Of a DNA stretch of 8,949 bases, positions 1 to 6,217 are shown one piece after another; positions within the stretch are counted from its first letter, which is position 1; the number at the start of each line of letters is the position of its first letter. This stretch comes from JBECKQ01 sp040235375 (lineage in GTDB: Bacteria; Planctomycetota; Phycisphaerae; UBA1845), in assembly GCA_040235375.1 (NCBI GenBank), contig JBECKQ010000108.1:1-8949 (forward strand). Reading direction: 5' to 3'. The translations under genes and the position numbers were made by a program. The notes beneath the pieces were generated by a model that worked only from the letters and a program-made list of their open reading frames with translations, did not search any database and was not told the origin of the DNA.

Positions 1-354
1 GTCGGGCGGAACGAGACGGTCCAGCTCCGCAAACTCGACGCGGGGATCGGCCTGCAGGCGCCTCACCCAGTTCCGCTCGCTTTGGCCCGAAGGAATGGTC
101 ATCAAGTGAACGTGGATGGGTCCGAGAACCTTGACCGATTGGACCCCGTGTTCTCGCCGGAAGTTCGCGAGCGCCGCCTCCGGGAGTCGCGCCTTGAAGC
201 CCACAAGAACGTGCCCGGGCCGAAAGCCCGGCTCTTCGGCGGCCGCAACTCCTGCGGCGCACCAGATAACGCCCAGAATCGGAATAAATACGCGGACCCA
301 CCGCCTCCGGTGGCGGCGCACCATCTCCGCAGTCTTGCACACTGAGCAAGACAT
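1..354 (-). CDS. Subtilisin-like serine protease precursor, N-terminal part (runs off left edge)
   Basis: This open frame reads leftward from ATG 354-352 and leaves the window still open after 118 codons. The start is supported by GGAGG at 366-362, seven bases upstream. Residues 1-39 look like a signal peptide: a basic stretch (RRHRRRWVR, residues 13-21), a hydrophobic core (VFIPILGVIWCAAGVA) and a probable cleavage site after AAA (37-39). Residues 42-118 resemble the I9/fervidolysin-type propeptide of secreted subtilases: PGHVLVGFK at 46-54, a helix-forming AALANFRREHG at 60-70, then ADPRVEFAELDRLVPPD at 102-118, matching the family pattern ADPRVxYAEPN that precedes the catalytic domain. The Asp/His/Ser catalytic domain should lie outside the window, so activity cannot be confirmed. 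Such propeptides fold and inhibit the protease until export. An internal ATG at residue 11 has poorer ribosome-site spacing. The gene is divergent from the his operon and probably unrelated to it. Confidence 0.8.
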   Translation of the reverse strand, partial: MSCSVCKTAEMVRRHRRRWVRVFIPILGVIWCAAGVAAAEEPGFRPGHVLVGFKARLPEAALANFRREHGVQSVKVLGPIHVHLMTIPSGQSERNWVRRLQADPRVEFAELDRLVPPD

Positions 355-777
355 TTGCACCCCTCCATAATCTAAATAAGCCATGCACGCCGTGGACAAC
401 ACGTGCTCGTTCAGGTAACGCCTTCCCGACAGTCTAAGATATCGTCAAGCGTCAGTGGAAAGTCCTTCACGTACTTAATATCGAGAACCATGGTCCCGTA
501 GCATCACCCTTTAGGGTCATCAGATCCCGGCGGATCACACTCTGGCCGTGGTGTCCCGGTGGTTCAGCCGGGCCGAGGGGCAGCGCCGTGCGCTCCTCGA
601 CCTGGCGCTGCGTCATGCCCCGGCAGGCGATGACGATAAACGGGAGGACGGCGCCGTCGGATGCCCGGCGGTCCATGACGAAGCAGACGCAGTATTCATT
701 CGATGGCTACTTCGACCGGCGGGCACTCGCCGCCGGAAGAATGCGAGGCAGGCGGTCAGCAGTAGTGAGGCATGTAC
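355..777. other. Gene-poor intergenic region with GC-rich inverted repeats
   Basis: No convincing gene is visible here. The part nearest the protease gene (about 367-520) is more AT-rich than the rest of the window. The remainder is GC-rich and holds several inverted repeats: ACCCT/AGGGT at 506-517, CCCGG/CCGGG at 555-572, GTCATGCC/GGCGATGAC at 612-634 (one bulge), the 12-base palindrome GACGGCGCCGTC at 647-658, and CCGGCGG/CCGCCGG at 716-736. None is followed by a T-tract on either strand. Short open frames exist on both strands, including 69 codons on the minus strand at 467-676 and 26 codons on the minus strand at 411-491. They lack ribosome sites and recognisable motifs. The region may hold the upstream control of the divergent protease gene, an eroded gene or a structured RNA; the sequence alone does not decide. 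Confidence 0.5.
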
Positions 778-806
778 TTGACTTCGTCCTGCGCAGGCGT
801 TAGCAT
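778..806 (+). promoter_or_regulatory. Probable sigma70-type promoter of the his operon
   Basis: TTGACT at 778-783 (five of six matches to the -35 consensus) is followed after exactly 17 bases by TAGCAT at 801-806 (four of six to the -10 consensus). Transcription would start near 812-815, just before the leader peptide ATG at 816. No better pair is seen between here and the attenuator. The position fits a promoter driving the leader and the seven downstream genes. It is a pattern match to consensus, not an experimental assignment. Confidence 0.6.
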
Positions 807-815
807 GCGATTGTA

Positions 816-881
816 ATGAGTTGGAATTCGTTCGACAAGTGCGACCATCATCACCACCACCACGTGAGTGTGGCCGGGTGA
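816..881 (+). CDS. hisL: his operon leader peptide, six consecutive His codons
   Basis: A 21-codon frame runs from ATG 816 to TGA 879-881. It reads MSWNSFDKCD, then six histidines (CAT CAT CAC CAC CAC CAC, 846-863), then VSVAG. An in-frame TAG at 801-803 excludes any longer version, so ATG 816 is the only standard start. No clear Shine-Dalgarno sequence lies before it. The predicted transcription start is within a few bases of the ATG, so the message may be leaderless or nearly so. The peptide itself probably has no function. Its translation senses charged tRNA-His: a ribosome stalled in the His run frees the downstream antiterminator, while one reaching the stop codon covers it. The stop codon lies inside the strand shared by the pause hairpin and the antiterminator, as an attenuator requires. 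The enterobacterial his leader has seven His codons, so six is comparable. Confidence 0.93.
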   Translation: MSWNSFDKCDHHHHHHVSVAG

Positions 882-886
882 TGGTG
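846..886 (+). promoter_or_regulatory. Attenuator pause hairpin (segments 1:2)
   Basis: The first His codons CATCATCACC (846-855) pair with GGTGATGGTG (877-886), ten base pairs with one U-G wobble. Within it, CCAC (857-860) can pair with GTGG (870-873), and AC (862-863) with GT (868-869), closing a GUGA loop. The 5' strand is the His-codon run itself, so a ribosome there melts this hairpin. In the absence of translation it would form first, sequester segment 2 and leave the terminator free to fold. Confidence 0.8.
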
Positions 887-925
887 TAGCGACATAATCG
901 GGAAACACAACCATCGACGCCGGCC
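872..925 (+). promoter_or_regulatory. Attenuator antiterminator (segments 2:3)
   Basis: GGCCGGGTGATGGT (872-885) can pair with ACCATCGACGCCGGCC (910-925): six pairs 880-885 with 910-915, two pairs 878-879 with 917-918, and six pairs 872-877 with 920-925. That is fourteen pairs in all, with G916 and G919 bulged. It uses the same bases as the 3' strand of the pause hairpin and the 5' strand of the terminator, so it excludes both. Formation is expected when a ribosome stalls on the His codons, that is, when charged tRNA-His is scarce, and would allow read-through into hisG. Confidence 0.8.
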
Positions 926-947
926 CCAGGGTCGGCGTCGCTTTTTT
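915..947 (+). terminator. Attenuator intrinsic terminator (segments 3:4) before hisG
   Basis: CGACGCCG (915-922) and CGGCGTCG (933-940) are perfect inverted repeats. The stem extends inward by G-U, C-G and C-G to a four-base loop (926-929), giving eleven pairs. One base later comes TTTTTT (942-947), so it has the form of a Rho-independent terminator. It lies between the leader peptide and hisG, not at a gene end, and its 5' strand is shared with the antiterminator. This is what identifies it as an attenuator rather than the end of an upstream gene. Confidence 0.92.
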
Positions 948-993
948 GTCACTTCGCCGGATCCGGGGCCCGCGTCAGAAAGCGGAGCCGCGG

Positions 994-1869
994 ATGTCAC
1001 CTCAGCGAGATCGAGGACAAATACGTCTGGCCCTGCCGAAGGGCCGGATGGCCGATGGCGTGGTGAGTTTGCTCTCGGACGCCGGAATACACGTCCAGTT
1101 GGGAGCCCGGGCGTATCGACCGGAGGCCACGTTGCCCGGCTTCGAGGTCAAGGTCCTCAAGCCACAGGCCATCGTGAAGATGCTGGAACTCGGCTCGCGC
1201 GACCTGGGCTTCACCGGTGCCGACTGGGTGACCGAGTTCGACGCGGATCTCGTCGACTTGCTCGATACCGGGCTCGATCGCGTCCGGTTGGTGGCGGCGG
1301 CGCCTGAACAGTGCCTCGTCGACGGCAACTTACCTTCCGGGCCGCTCGTCATCGCCTCCGAGTTGGAAAACATCACGAATAGTTGGATCAAACGGCGAGG
1401 CTTGAACGCGACGTTTCTGCGATCGTTCGGGGCGACGGAGGTCTATCCGCCGGAAGACGCCGACTGCATCATCGACGTGGTCGCGACCGGGGCTACGCTC
1501 AAGGCCAACGGCCTGCGGATCGTCGACGAGCTGATGCAATCGTCAACACGGCTGTACGCCAGCCCGGCCGTTCTCGACGACCCGCGCCGGCGGGCGCGAA
1601 TCGACGATTTTGTCATGCTGCTGAGATCGGTGCTGGAGGCCCGGCGGCGGGTCATGGTCGAAGTGAACGTCGCCGCCGAGCGTCTGGAGGACATCGTCAC
1701 GATCCTGCCCTGCATGCGCGAGCCGACCATCGCACCGCTGCACGGTGCACACGGCTACGCGGTCAAGGTGGCGGTGCCTCGGGAACAGTTGCCCGGGCTG
1801 ATTCCGCGCATCAAGACGCTCGGCGGGACCGACATCGTCGTCAGCAAGCTGTCGCAGATCGTGGCATGA
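994..1869 (+). CDS. hisG: ATP phosphoribosyltransferase, long form
   Basis: HisG catalyses the first step, joining ATP and PRPP to give phosphoribosyl-ATP, in the cytoplasm. Starting at ATG 994 gives 291 residues, close to the roughly 299 of E. coli HisG. GGAG at 984-987 lies six bases upstream. A TTG at 946 would extend the frame, but it sits in the terminator T-tract and is unlikely. Visible motifs are LALPKGR (12-18), TGADWV (74-79) and the PRPP-binding loop DVVATGATLKANGL (161-174). The C-terminal part from about 218, including GGTDIVVSKLSQI (277-289), is the ACT-like regulatory domain. Its presence marks the long form, which is normally inhibited by histidine and needs no HisZ; no hisZ is seen. 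It is the first structural gene after the attenuator. The stop overlaps an ATG at 1866, but hisC more probably begins at 1884. Confidence 0.96.
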   Translation: MSPQRDRGQIRLALPKGRMADGVVSLLSDAGIHVQLGARAYRPEATLPGFEVKVLKPQAIVKMLELGSRDLGFTGADWVTEFDADLVDLLDTGLDRVRLVAAAPEQCLVDGNLPSGPLVIASELENITNSWIKRRGLNATFLRSFGATEVYPPEDADCIIDVVATGATLKANGLRIVDELMQSSTRLYASPAVLDDPRRRARIDDFVMLLRSVLEARRRVMVEVNVAAERLEDIVTILPCMREPTIAPLHGAHGYAVKVAVPREQLPGLIPRIKTLGGTDIVVSKLSQIVA

Positions 1870-1883
1870 ACGGGGAGTCGAAA

Positions 1884-2987
1884 ATGACAGGCACAACGGC
1901 CGATTCACTTCGCGTCAATCCCGCGCCGCGCGTGCTCGAGCGCGACCCCTACGTTAGTCCGCGACCGCCGCACGCGATCGATCTATGGCTCAACAGCAAC
2001 GAGGGGCCTGCGCCGTCGCAGACATGGCTGGAGCGGTTCGGCCTCCCGCGTGCGGAACTTCTGCGACGTTACCCCGACGCTTCCGAGTTGGAAGCGTTGC
2101 TCGCCCAGCGGGCCGGCCTGCCGCGCGAGCAGGTGATGGTGACCGCGGGGGCGGATGATGCGATCTACCGTACCTGCCTCGCGATGCTGGAGCGCCGGCG
2201 CGAACTGCTCCTGCCGGTGCCGACGTTCGAGATGATCGAGCGTTACGCGCGGCTGGCAGGCGGCGACGTGACCGCGGTGGATTGGTTCGGCGGCCCCTAT
2301 CCAACCGAGGCCGTGGTGGCCGCACTCAGCGGTCGCACGGCGATGATCGCAGTCGTCTCGCCGAACAACCCCACCGGAGCGGTCATCCGTGCCGAGGATC
2401 TTCGCCGGCTGAGCGCCGCCGCGCCGTACGCGCTGCTGCTGGTCGATCTGGCATACGGCGAATTCGCGGACGAAGACCTGACGCAGGCCGCGCTCGCCCT
2501 TCCCAACGCTCTCGTTGTGCGGACTTTGTCGAAAGCCTGGGGACTGGCGGGCCTGCGCGTCGGTTACGCGTTCGGGCCGCCGCACGTGATTCGCTGGCTG
2601 CGCACCGTCGGGAATCCGTACGCCGTTGCGGGCCTGTCCGCGGCACTGGCGGCCGGCTGGCTGCGCGAAGGGCAGTCCGCGCTGCGCGCCTACGTGGAGA
2701 ACGTCCGGCGGGAGCGTGAGACGCTGTTCACAACGTTACGCGCGATCGGGGCCGAGCCGCTGCCTTCGCAAGCCAACTTCGTGCTCGCGCGGTTTGCCGA
2801 TGCGACCGTAATATCGAACAACCTCGCGCAGCGTGGCATCGCCGTGCGCGCGTTCCGCGGACATCCCCAGCTCGAAAACTACCTGCGAATCACTTGCCCC
2901 GGCGAGCCGGCCGCTTTCGCCCGGCTGTTGGACGCCCTTGATCAAGTAACACGCCGACCCAACGAAACAGTCGAGGACACAGCATGA
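1884..2987 (+). CDS. hisC: Histidinol-phosphate aminotransferase
   Basis: HisC is a PLP-dependent class I/II aminotransferase converting imidazole-acetol phosphate and glutamate to histidinol phosphate. The chosen start, ATG 1884, has GGGGAG at 1872-1877 six bases before it and gives 367 residues, close to the family's usual 350-370. An alternative ATG at 1866 overlaps the hisG stop and adds six residues. The open frame also extends far upstream inside hisG, which is a shadow. Motifs in order are SPNNPTG (159-165), the PLP-ring Asp in VDLAY (Asp188), the Schiff-base lysine in RTLSKAWGLAGLRVGY (Lys217, with phosphate-binding Arg225), and substrate carboxylate-binding Arg335 in NYLRIT. The gap to hisG is 14 bases, and the stop overlaps the hisB start in ATGA. 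Confidence 0.96.
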   Translation: MTGTTADSLRVNPAPRVLERDPYVSPRPPHAIDLWLNSNEGPAPSQTWLERFGLPRAELLRRYPDASELEALLAQRAGLPREQVMVTAGADDAIYRTCLAMLERRRELLLPVPTFEMIERYARLAGGDVTAVDWFGGPYPTEAVVAALSGRTAMIAVVSPNNPTGAVIRAEDLRRLSAAAPYALLLVDLAYGEFADEDLTQAALALPNALVVRTLSKAWGLAGLRVGYAFGPPHVIRWLRTVGNPYAVAGLSAALAAGWLREGQSALRAYVENVRRERETLFTTLRAIGAEPLPSQANFVLARFADATVISNNLAQRGIAVRAFRGHPQLENYLRITCPGEPAAFARLLDALDQVTRRPNETVEDTA

Positions 2988-3577
2988 CCGAATCACCACG
3001 AACGGCAGAGATTTCGCGGGCTACGTCCGAAAGCCGCATCAAGCTCGAGGTCAACCTGGACGGAACCGGCGTTGCCGACGTCCGCACGGGAATCGGCTTT
3101 CTCGACCATCTGCTGACGGCACTGACCCGGCACGCGCGATTCGACATGCGCCTCGAGTGTGCTGGCGACCTGCAAGTTGACGACCATCACACAGCGGAAG
3201 ACTGCGCGTTGGCGTTGGGCGCCGCGCTGGATGCGGCGCTCGGTGAGCGGCGCGGAATCGCGCGGTTCGGTTGGGCGATCGCGCCGCTCGATGAAGCGCT
3301 GGTCCGCGCCGCGGTGGACCTGTCGGGCCGGCCCGGCGCTTACGTGACGCTCGATCTGCGCCGCGACCGCCTGGGCGAGTTGGCCTGCGAAAACGTCGGG
3401 CACGTCCTGCGATCCATCGCCACCGCCGCCCGGGCGACATTGCACGTCGATGTCTTGCGGGGTGAAAACGATCACCACCGAGCGGAAGCCGCGTTCAAAG
3501 CGGTGGCGCTGGCGCTGCGCATGGCGGTCCGGCGTGACGGCGGGGACGCCGTCCCCAGCACAAAGGGGGTGCTGTGA
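2984..3577 (+). CDS. hisB: Imidazoleglycerol-phosphate dehydratase, monofunctional
   Basis: HisB removes water from imidazole glycerol phosphate to give imidazole-acetol phosphate, using a manganese-dependent active site in a large oligomer. The protein has 197 residues, the normal size for the dehydratase alone. There is no N-terminal histidinol-phosphate phosphatase domain as in E. coli HisB, so that activity must come from elsewhere. Family motifs are LDGTG (25-29), TGIGFLDHLL (35-44), the metal-binding DHHTAED (67-73), DLSGRP (112-117), the second metal-binding cluster ENDHHRAEAAFKA (161-173) and the C-terminal PSTKGVL. It starts at ATG 2984 inside the ATGA shared with the hisC stop, suggesting translational coupling. 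Its stop meets the hisH start at 3577. Confidence 0.97.
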   Translation: MTESPRTAEISRATSESRIKLEVNLDGTGVADVRTGIGFLDHLLTALTRHARFDMRLECAGDLQVDDHHTAEDCALALGAALDAALGERRGIARFGWAIAPLDEALVRAAVDLSGRPGAYVTLDLRRDRLGELACENVGHVLRSIATAARATLHVDVLRGENDHHRAEAAFKAVALALRMAVRRDGGDAVPSTKGVL

Positions 3578-4200
3578 TGACGACGTACGAAGTCGTGCTG
3601 GTTCGTACCGGCGTCGCCAATCTCGCGTCGGTGGCGGCCGGTTTGCGGCGTGCCGGGGCGCAGGTCACGATCGCCGATGATGCGGCCAGCGTTGACCGCG
3701 CCGACCGGTTGGTGCTGCCCGGCGTCGGGTCGTTCGCCGCGGCGATGACACAGTTGCGTTCACGCGAGCTCGTTGCCCCACTGGCCCAGCGCATTCGCGA
3801 CGGCCGACCGACCGTGGCGATCTGCCTGGGACTGCAACTGCTCGGAACGGCGAGCGAGGAAAGCCCGGACGCGCTCGGCCTGGCGGCATTCCCAGCCTGT
3901 GCAACGCGCTTCGACGATCGTGTCCGCGTGCCGCAGCTCGGTTGGAATGCCGTCCGCCCCGACGCGGAATGCACGTGGCTGCGGCCGGGGTACGCGTACT
4001 TCGCCAACTCCTACCGGCTGACCGCCTGTCCGCCCGGGTGGCAGGCCGCCTGGGCCGATCACGGTGGCCCATTCGTGGCCGCCCTCGAGCGCGGCTCCAT
4101 CCTCGCCTGTCAGTTCCATCCCGAATTGTCCGGGCAGTGGGGCGTATCGCTGCTGCAACGCTGGCTGGCAGCCACCAACGCGGAGGTCTCGCCATGCTGA
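3577..4200 (+). CDS. hisH: Imidazole glycerol phosphate synthase, glutamine amidotransferase subunit
   Basis: HisH is the class I glutaminase that supplies ammonia through a tunnel to HisF. From ATG 3577 it has 207 residues. AGGGGG at 3564-3569 is seven bases upstream, better spaced than for the GTG at 3574, which would add one residue. The catalytic triad is visible: Cys83 in AICLGLQLLG, and His181 and Glu183 in QFHPELSG. The oxyanion-strand motif PGVG is at 48-51. The N-terminal strand reads VRTGVANLASV, and AAMTQLRSREL follows at 55-65. From memory these resemble the E. coli type (DTGCANLNSV, AAMDQVRERELF) more than the common DYGMGN type. The last seven bases overlap hisF, the gene of its obligate partner. 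Confidence 0.95.
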   Translation: MTTYEVVLVRTGVANLASVAAGLRRAGAQVTIADDAASVDRADRLVLPGVGSFAAAMTQLRSRELVAPLAQRIRDGRPTVAICLGLQLLGTASEESPDALGLAAFPACATRFDDRVRVPQLGWNAVRPDAECTWLRPGYAYFANSYRLTACPPGWQAAWADHGGPFVAALERGSILACQFHPELSGQWGVSLLQRWLAATNAEVSPC

Positions 4201-4949
4201 CCCGCCGGATCATTCCCTGCCTCGATTGCCGCGACGGCCGAGTCGTCAAAGGCGTTCGATTCGCGAACCTGCGCGACATGGGCGCGCCAGTCGAGTGCGC
4301 TGCCGCGTATCAGGACCAGGGCGCGGACGAAATCGTCGTATTGGACATCGCGGCCACTCCAGTGGGACGCGAACACCAGGCCGAGACGGTACGCGCAGTG
4401 CGCGAGGTACTGTCGATTCCGTTGACTGTGGGCGGCGGCATTCGAACGGTGGAGAATGCACGTGCCTTGCTCGACGCCGGCGCCGACAAGGTCGCAGTAA
4501 ATACCGCCGCCGTGCGCGACCCGGCACTCATTGACGCCCTGGCCGGCGAGTTCGGCTGCCAGTGCACGGTGTTGGCGGTGGATGCGGTGCGGAATGGTGA
4601 CGGCGGTTGGCGTGTGGCCGTCCGATCGGGCGCCGAGCACACGCCGGTGGATGCCGTCGCCTGGTGTCGCGAAGCCGTCCAGCGTGGCGCCGGCGAAATC
4701 CTGCTCACGAGTTGGGACCGGGACGGCACGCGTGACGGGTATGACCTCGAGTTGCTCGCCGCGGTCGCCAGCGCGGTAACCGTGCCGGTGATCGCATCCG
4801 GCGGGGCCGCTTCGCCGGCACACCTGATTGAAGCGCTCAAGGCCGGTGCGGACGCGGTGCTGGCGGCAAGCATCTTTCATGAATCCCAGTACACGGTACA
4901 GGAAGTAAAACTGTACCTGGCGGGCAACGGCATCGAGGTGCGGCGATGA
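4194..4949 (+). CDS. hisF: Imidazole glycerol phosphate synthase, cyclase subunit
   Basis: HisF is the TIM-barrel cyclase that combines ammonia from HisH with PRFAR, giving imidazole glycerol phosphate and AICAR, which feeds back to purine synthesis. The protein has 251 residues, the normal length. The start ATG 4194 has GGAGG at 4182-4186, seven bases upstream. The two catalytic aspartates are present at the numbering of the Thermotoga enzyme: Asp11 (RIIPCLD) and Asp130 (VLAVDAV), along with Lys99 and Gln123. Phosphate-binding and loop motifs are VGGGIRT (79-85), LTSWDRDGTRDGYD (171-184), ASGGA (201-205) and AASIFH (224-229). It overlaps hisH by seven bases (ATGCTGA) and the next gene by ATGA, so HisH, HisF and the following protein are probably made in step. 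Confidence 0.97.
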   Translation: MLTRRIIPCLDCRDGRVVKGVRFANLRDMGAPVECAAAYQDQGADEIVVLDIAATPVGREHQAETVRAVREVLSIPLTVGGGIRTVENARALLDAGADKVAVNTAAVRDPALIDALAGEFGCQCTVLAVDAVRNGDGGWRVAVRSGAEHTPVDAVAWCREAVQRGAGEILLTSWDRDGTRDGYDLELLAAVASAVTVPVIASGGAASPAHLIEALKAGADAVLAASIFHESQYTVQEVKLYLAGNGIEVRR

Positions 4950-6217
4950 TCATTCCTTCGATCGACCTGATGAATGGGAGCGCGGTGCAGCTTGTCGGCG
5001 GCCGGGAGTTGGAGCTCGACGCCGGCGATCCGCGACCGATCGCGCACAAGTTTGCGCTGGCCGGTGAGGTCGCGGTCGTCGATCTCGACGCGGCGCTGTC
5101 GCGAGGTTCGAACGCCGAGGTCATTGGCGAGTTGCTACGCATTGCGCCGTGTCGCGTCGGCGGCGGCATCCGCGACGTGGATACGGCCGTCCGCTGGCTG
5201 GACGCCGGGGCGTACAAGATCGTGCTCGGCACGGCGGCCACGCCCGAGGTGCTGAAGGAGTTGCCGCGCAAACGCGTGATCGCGGCGCTCGACGCGGTTG
5301 ATGGCGAGGTGGTCATCCACGGCTGGCGGACCCGCACAGGTTGGTCCGTGCTCGAGCGCATGGCCGAGTTGCGCGACCTGGTGGGTGGATTCCTCGTCAC
5401 GTTTGTCGAACGTGAAGGACGCCTCGGGGGAACGCGGCTCGAGCAGGTGGCCGACCTCGTGGGGGCGGCCGGCGACGCGCGCGTCACGATCGCCGGCGGC
5501 GTCAGTACGGCCGAGGAAATCGCGGCGATCGATTCGCTGGGCGCGGATGCGCAGGTCGGCATGGCGCTCTATCGCGGAACGCTCGATCTGGCGGACGCAA
5601 TCGCCGCGCCGCTCGTCAGCGACCGGCCCGACGGACTCTGGCCGACCGTCGTCACCGACGAGCGCGGCATGGCCCTCGGCCTGGCGTATTCCAGCATCGA
5701 CAGCCTGCGGCAGGCGATCGAAAGCCGCCGCGGCGTGTATCACTCGCGCAAGCGTGGTGTCTGGATCAAGGGCGAGACGTCTGGCGCAGTGCAGGAACTG
5801 TTGCGCGTGGACGCGGACTGCGATCGCGACACGCTCCGGTTTACGGTCGCACAGCAAGGCGCGGGTTTCTGTCATCGCGCGACGCGTACTTGCTGGGGAC
5901 CCGATAGCGGGCTCTCCGCCCTGGCGAGAACGCTGGCCGAGCGAACACGCAACGCGCCGCCGGGTTCGTACACACGGCGGCTGCTGGATGATCCCAAGCT
6001 GCTGAAAGCCAAGCTGATCGAGGAAGCCGGCGAACTGGCGGACGCATGCGACCGCGAACACGTCGCCGCCGAGGCCGCCGACGTGCTCTATTTCGCGCTG
6101 GCCGCGCTCGCCAGGAGCAACATTAATCTGGCGGACGTGGAAGCGGAGCTCGACCGGCGCGCACTGCGCGTCACCCGCCGGCGCGGCGATGCAAAACCTC
6201 TGCAACGGATGGAATAA
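4946..6217 (+). CDS. hisAIE: Trifunctional HisA-HisI-HisE fusion: ProFAR isomerase, PRA cyclohydrolase, PR-ATP diphosphatase
   Basis: One uninterrupted frame of 423 residues carries three enzymes. Residues 1-224 are a HisA TIM barrel with Asp7 (IIPSID), VDLD (45-48), VGGGIR (71-76), Asp116 (AALDAVDG), Thr152, AGGVS (183-187) and VGMAL (204-208). The usual DGT after Thr152 is replaced by EGRLGG (157-162). Residues 226-318 are HisI: WIKGETSG (273-280), magnesium-binding Asp291/293/295 in DCDRD, and zinc cysteines 292, 309 and 316. Residues 322-418 are HisE, with metal-binding Glu359, Glu360 and Glu363 plus Glu376 and Asp379 in a MazG-like helical fold, ending RVTRRRGDAKP. Together they would perform pathway steps 2, 3 and 4, so intermediates stay on one protein. 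HisI-HisE fusions are common; HisA at the front is not. The HisI/HisE part, including DRPDGL at its start and TRRxGDAKP at its end, reads like fungal HIS4 (recalled, not searched). The start ATG 4946 has GAGG at 4935-4938, seven bases upstream. The stop TAA shares its last base with the hisD ATG. Confidence 0.93.
   Translation: MIIPSIDLMNGSAVQLVGGRELELDAGDPRPIAHKFALAGEVAVVDLDAALSRGSNAEVIGELLRIAPCRVGGGIRDVDTAVRWLDAGAYKIVLGTAATPEVLKELPRKRVIAALDAVDGEVVIHGWRTRTGWSVLERMAELRDLVGGFLVTFVEREGRLGGTRLEQVADLVGAAGDARVTIAGGVSTAEEIAAIDSLGADAQVGMALYRGTLDLADAIAAPLVSDRPDGLWPTVVTDERGMALGLAYSSIDSLRQAIESRRGVYHSRKRGVWIKGETSGAVQELLRVDADCDRDTLRFTVAQQGAGFCHRATRTCWGPDSGLSALARTLAERTRNAPPGSYTRRLLDDPKLLKAKLIEEAGELADACDREHVAAEAADVLYFALAALARSNINLADVEAELDRRALRVTRRRGDAKPLQRME

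Noticed and set aside
411..491. 26-codon minus-strand frame in the AT-richer stretch
   Set aside because: Too short to judge and matches nothing I recognise. It reads somewhat protein-like, but there is no supporting context.
555..572. CCCGG/CCGGG stem with GGTTCAG in the loop, resembling a tRNA T-arm
   Set aside because: The loop has eight bases rather than seven, and no acceptor, D or anticodon arm can be built around it.
467..676. 69-codon minus-strand frame
   Set aside because: No ribosome site and no recognisable motif; it overlaps an equally open plus-strand frame (548-781), as is usual in GC-rich DNA.
846..863. CAT/CAC run as a simple trinucleotide repeat
   Set aside because: It lies in frame in a short translated leader and pairs with downstream segments, which explains it better as regulatory His codons.
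946..993. TTG at 946 as the hisG start, adding 16 residues
   Set aside because: It lies in the T-tract of the attenuator terminator and has no ribosome site. ATG 994 has GGAG six bases upstream and gives the normal HisG N-terminus.
1383..1883. Long open frame running into hisC from inside hisG
   Set aside because: It is out of frame with hisG, which is certain here. HisC homology begins only after ATG 1884, which has its own GGGGAG.
5135..6205. 356-codon minus-strand frame opposite hisAIE
   Set aside because: It is an antisense shadow of a well-supported gene, produced by high GC; it has no family motifs of its own.
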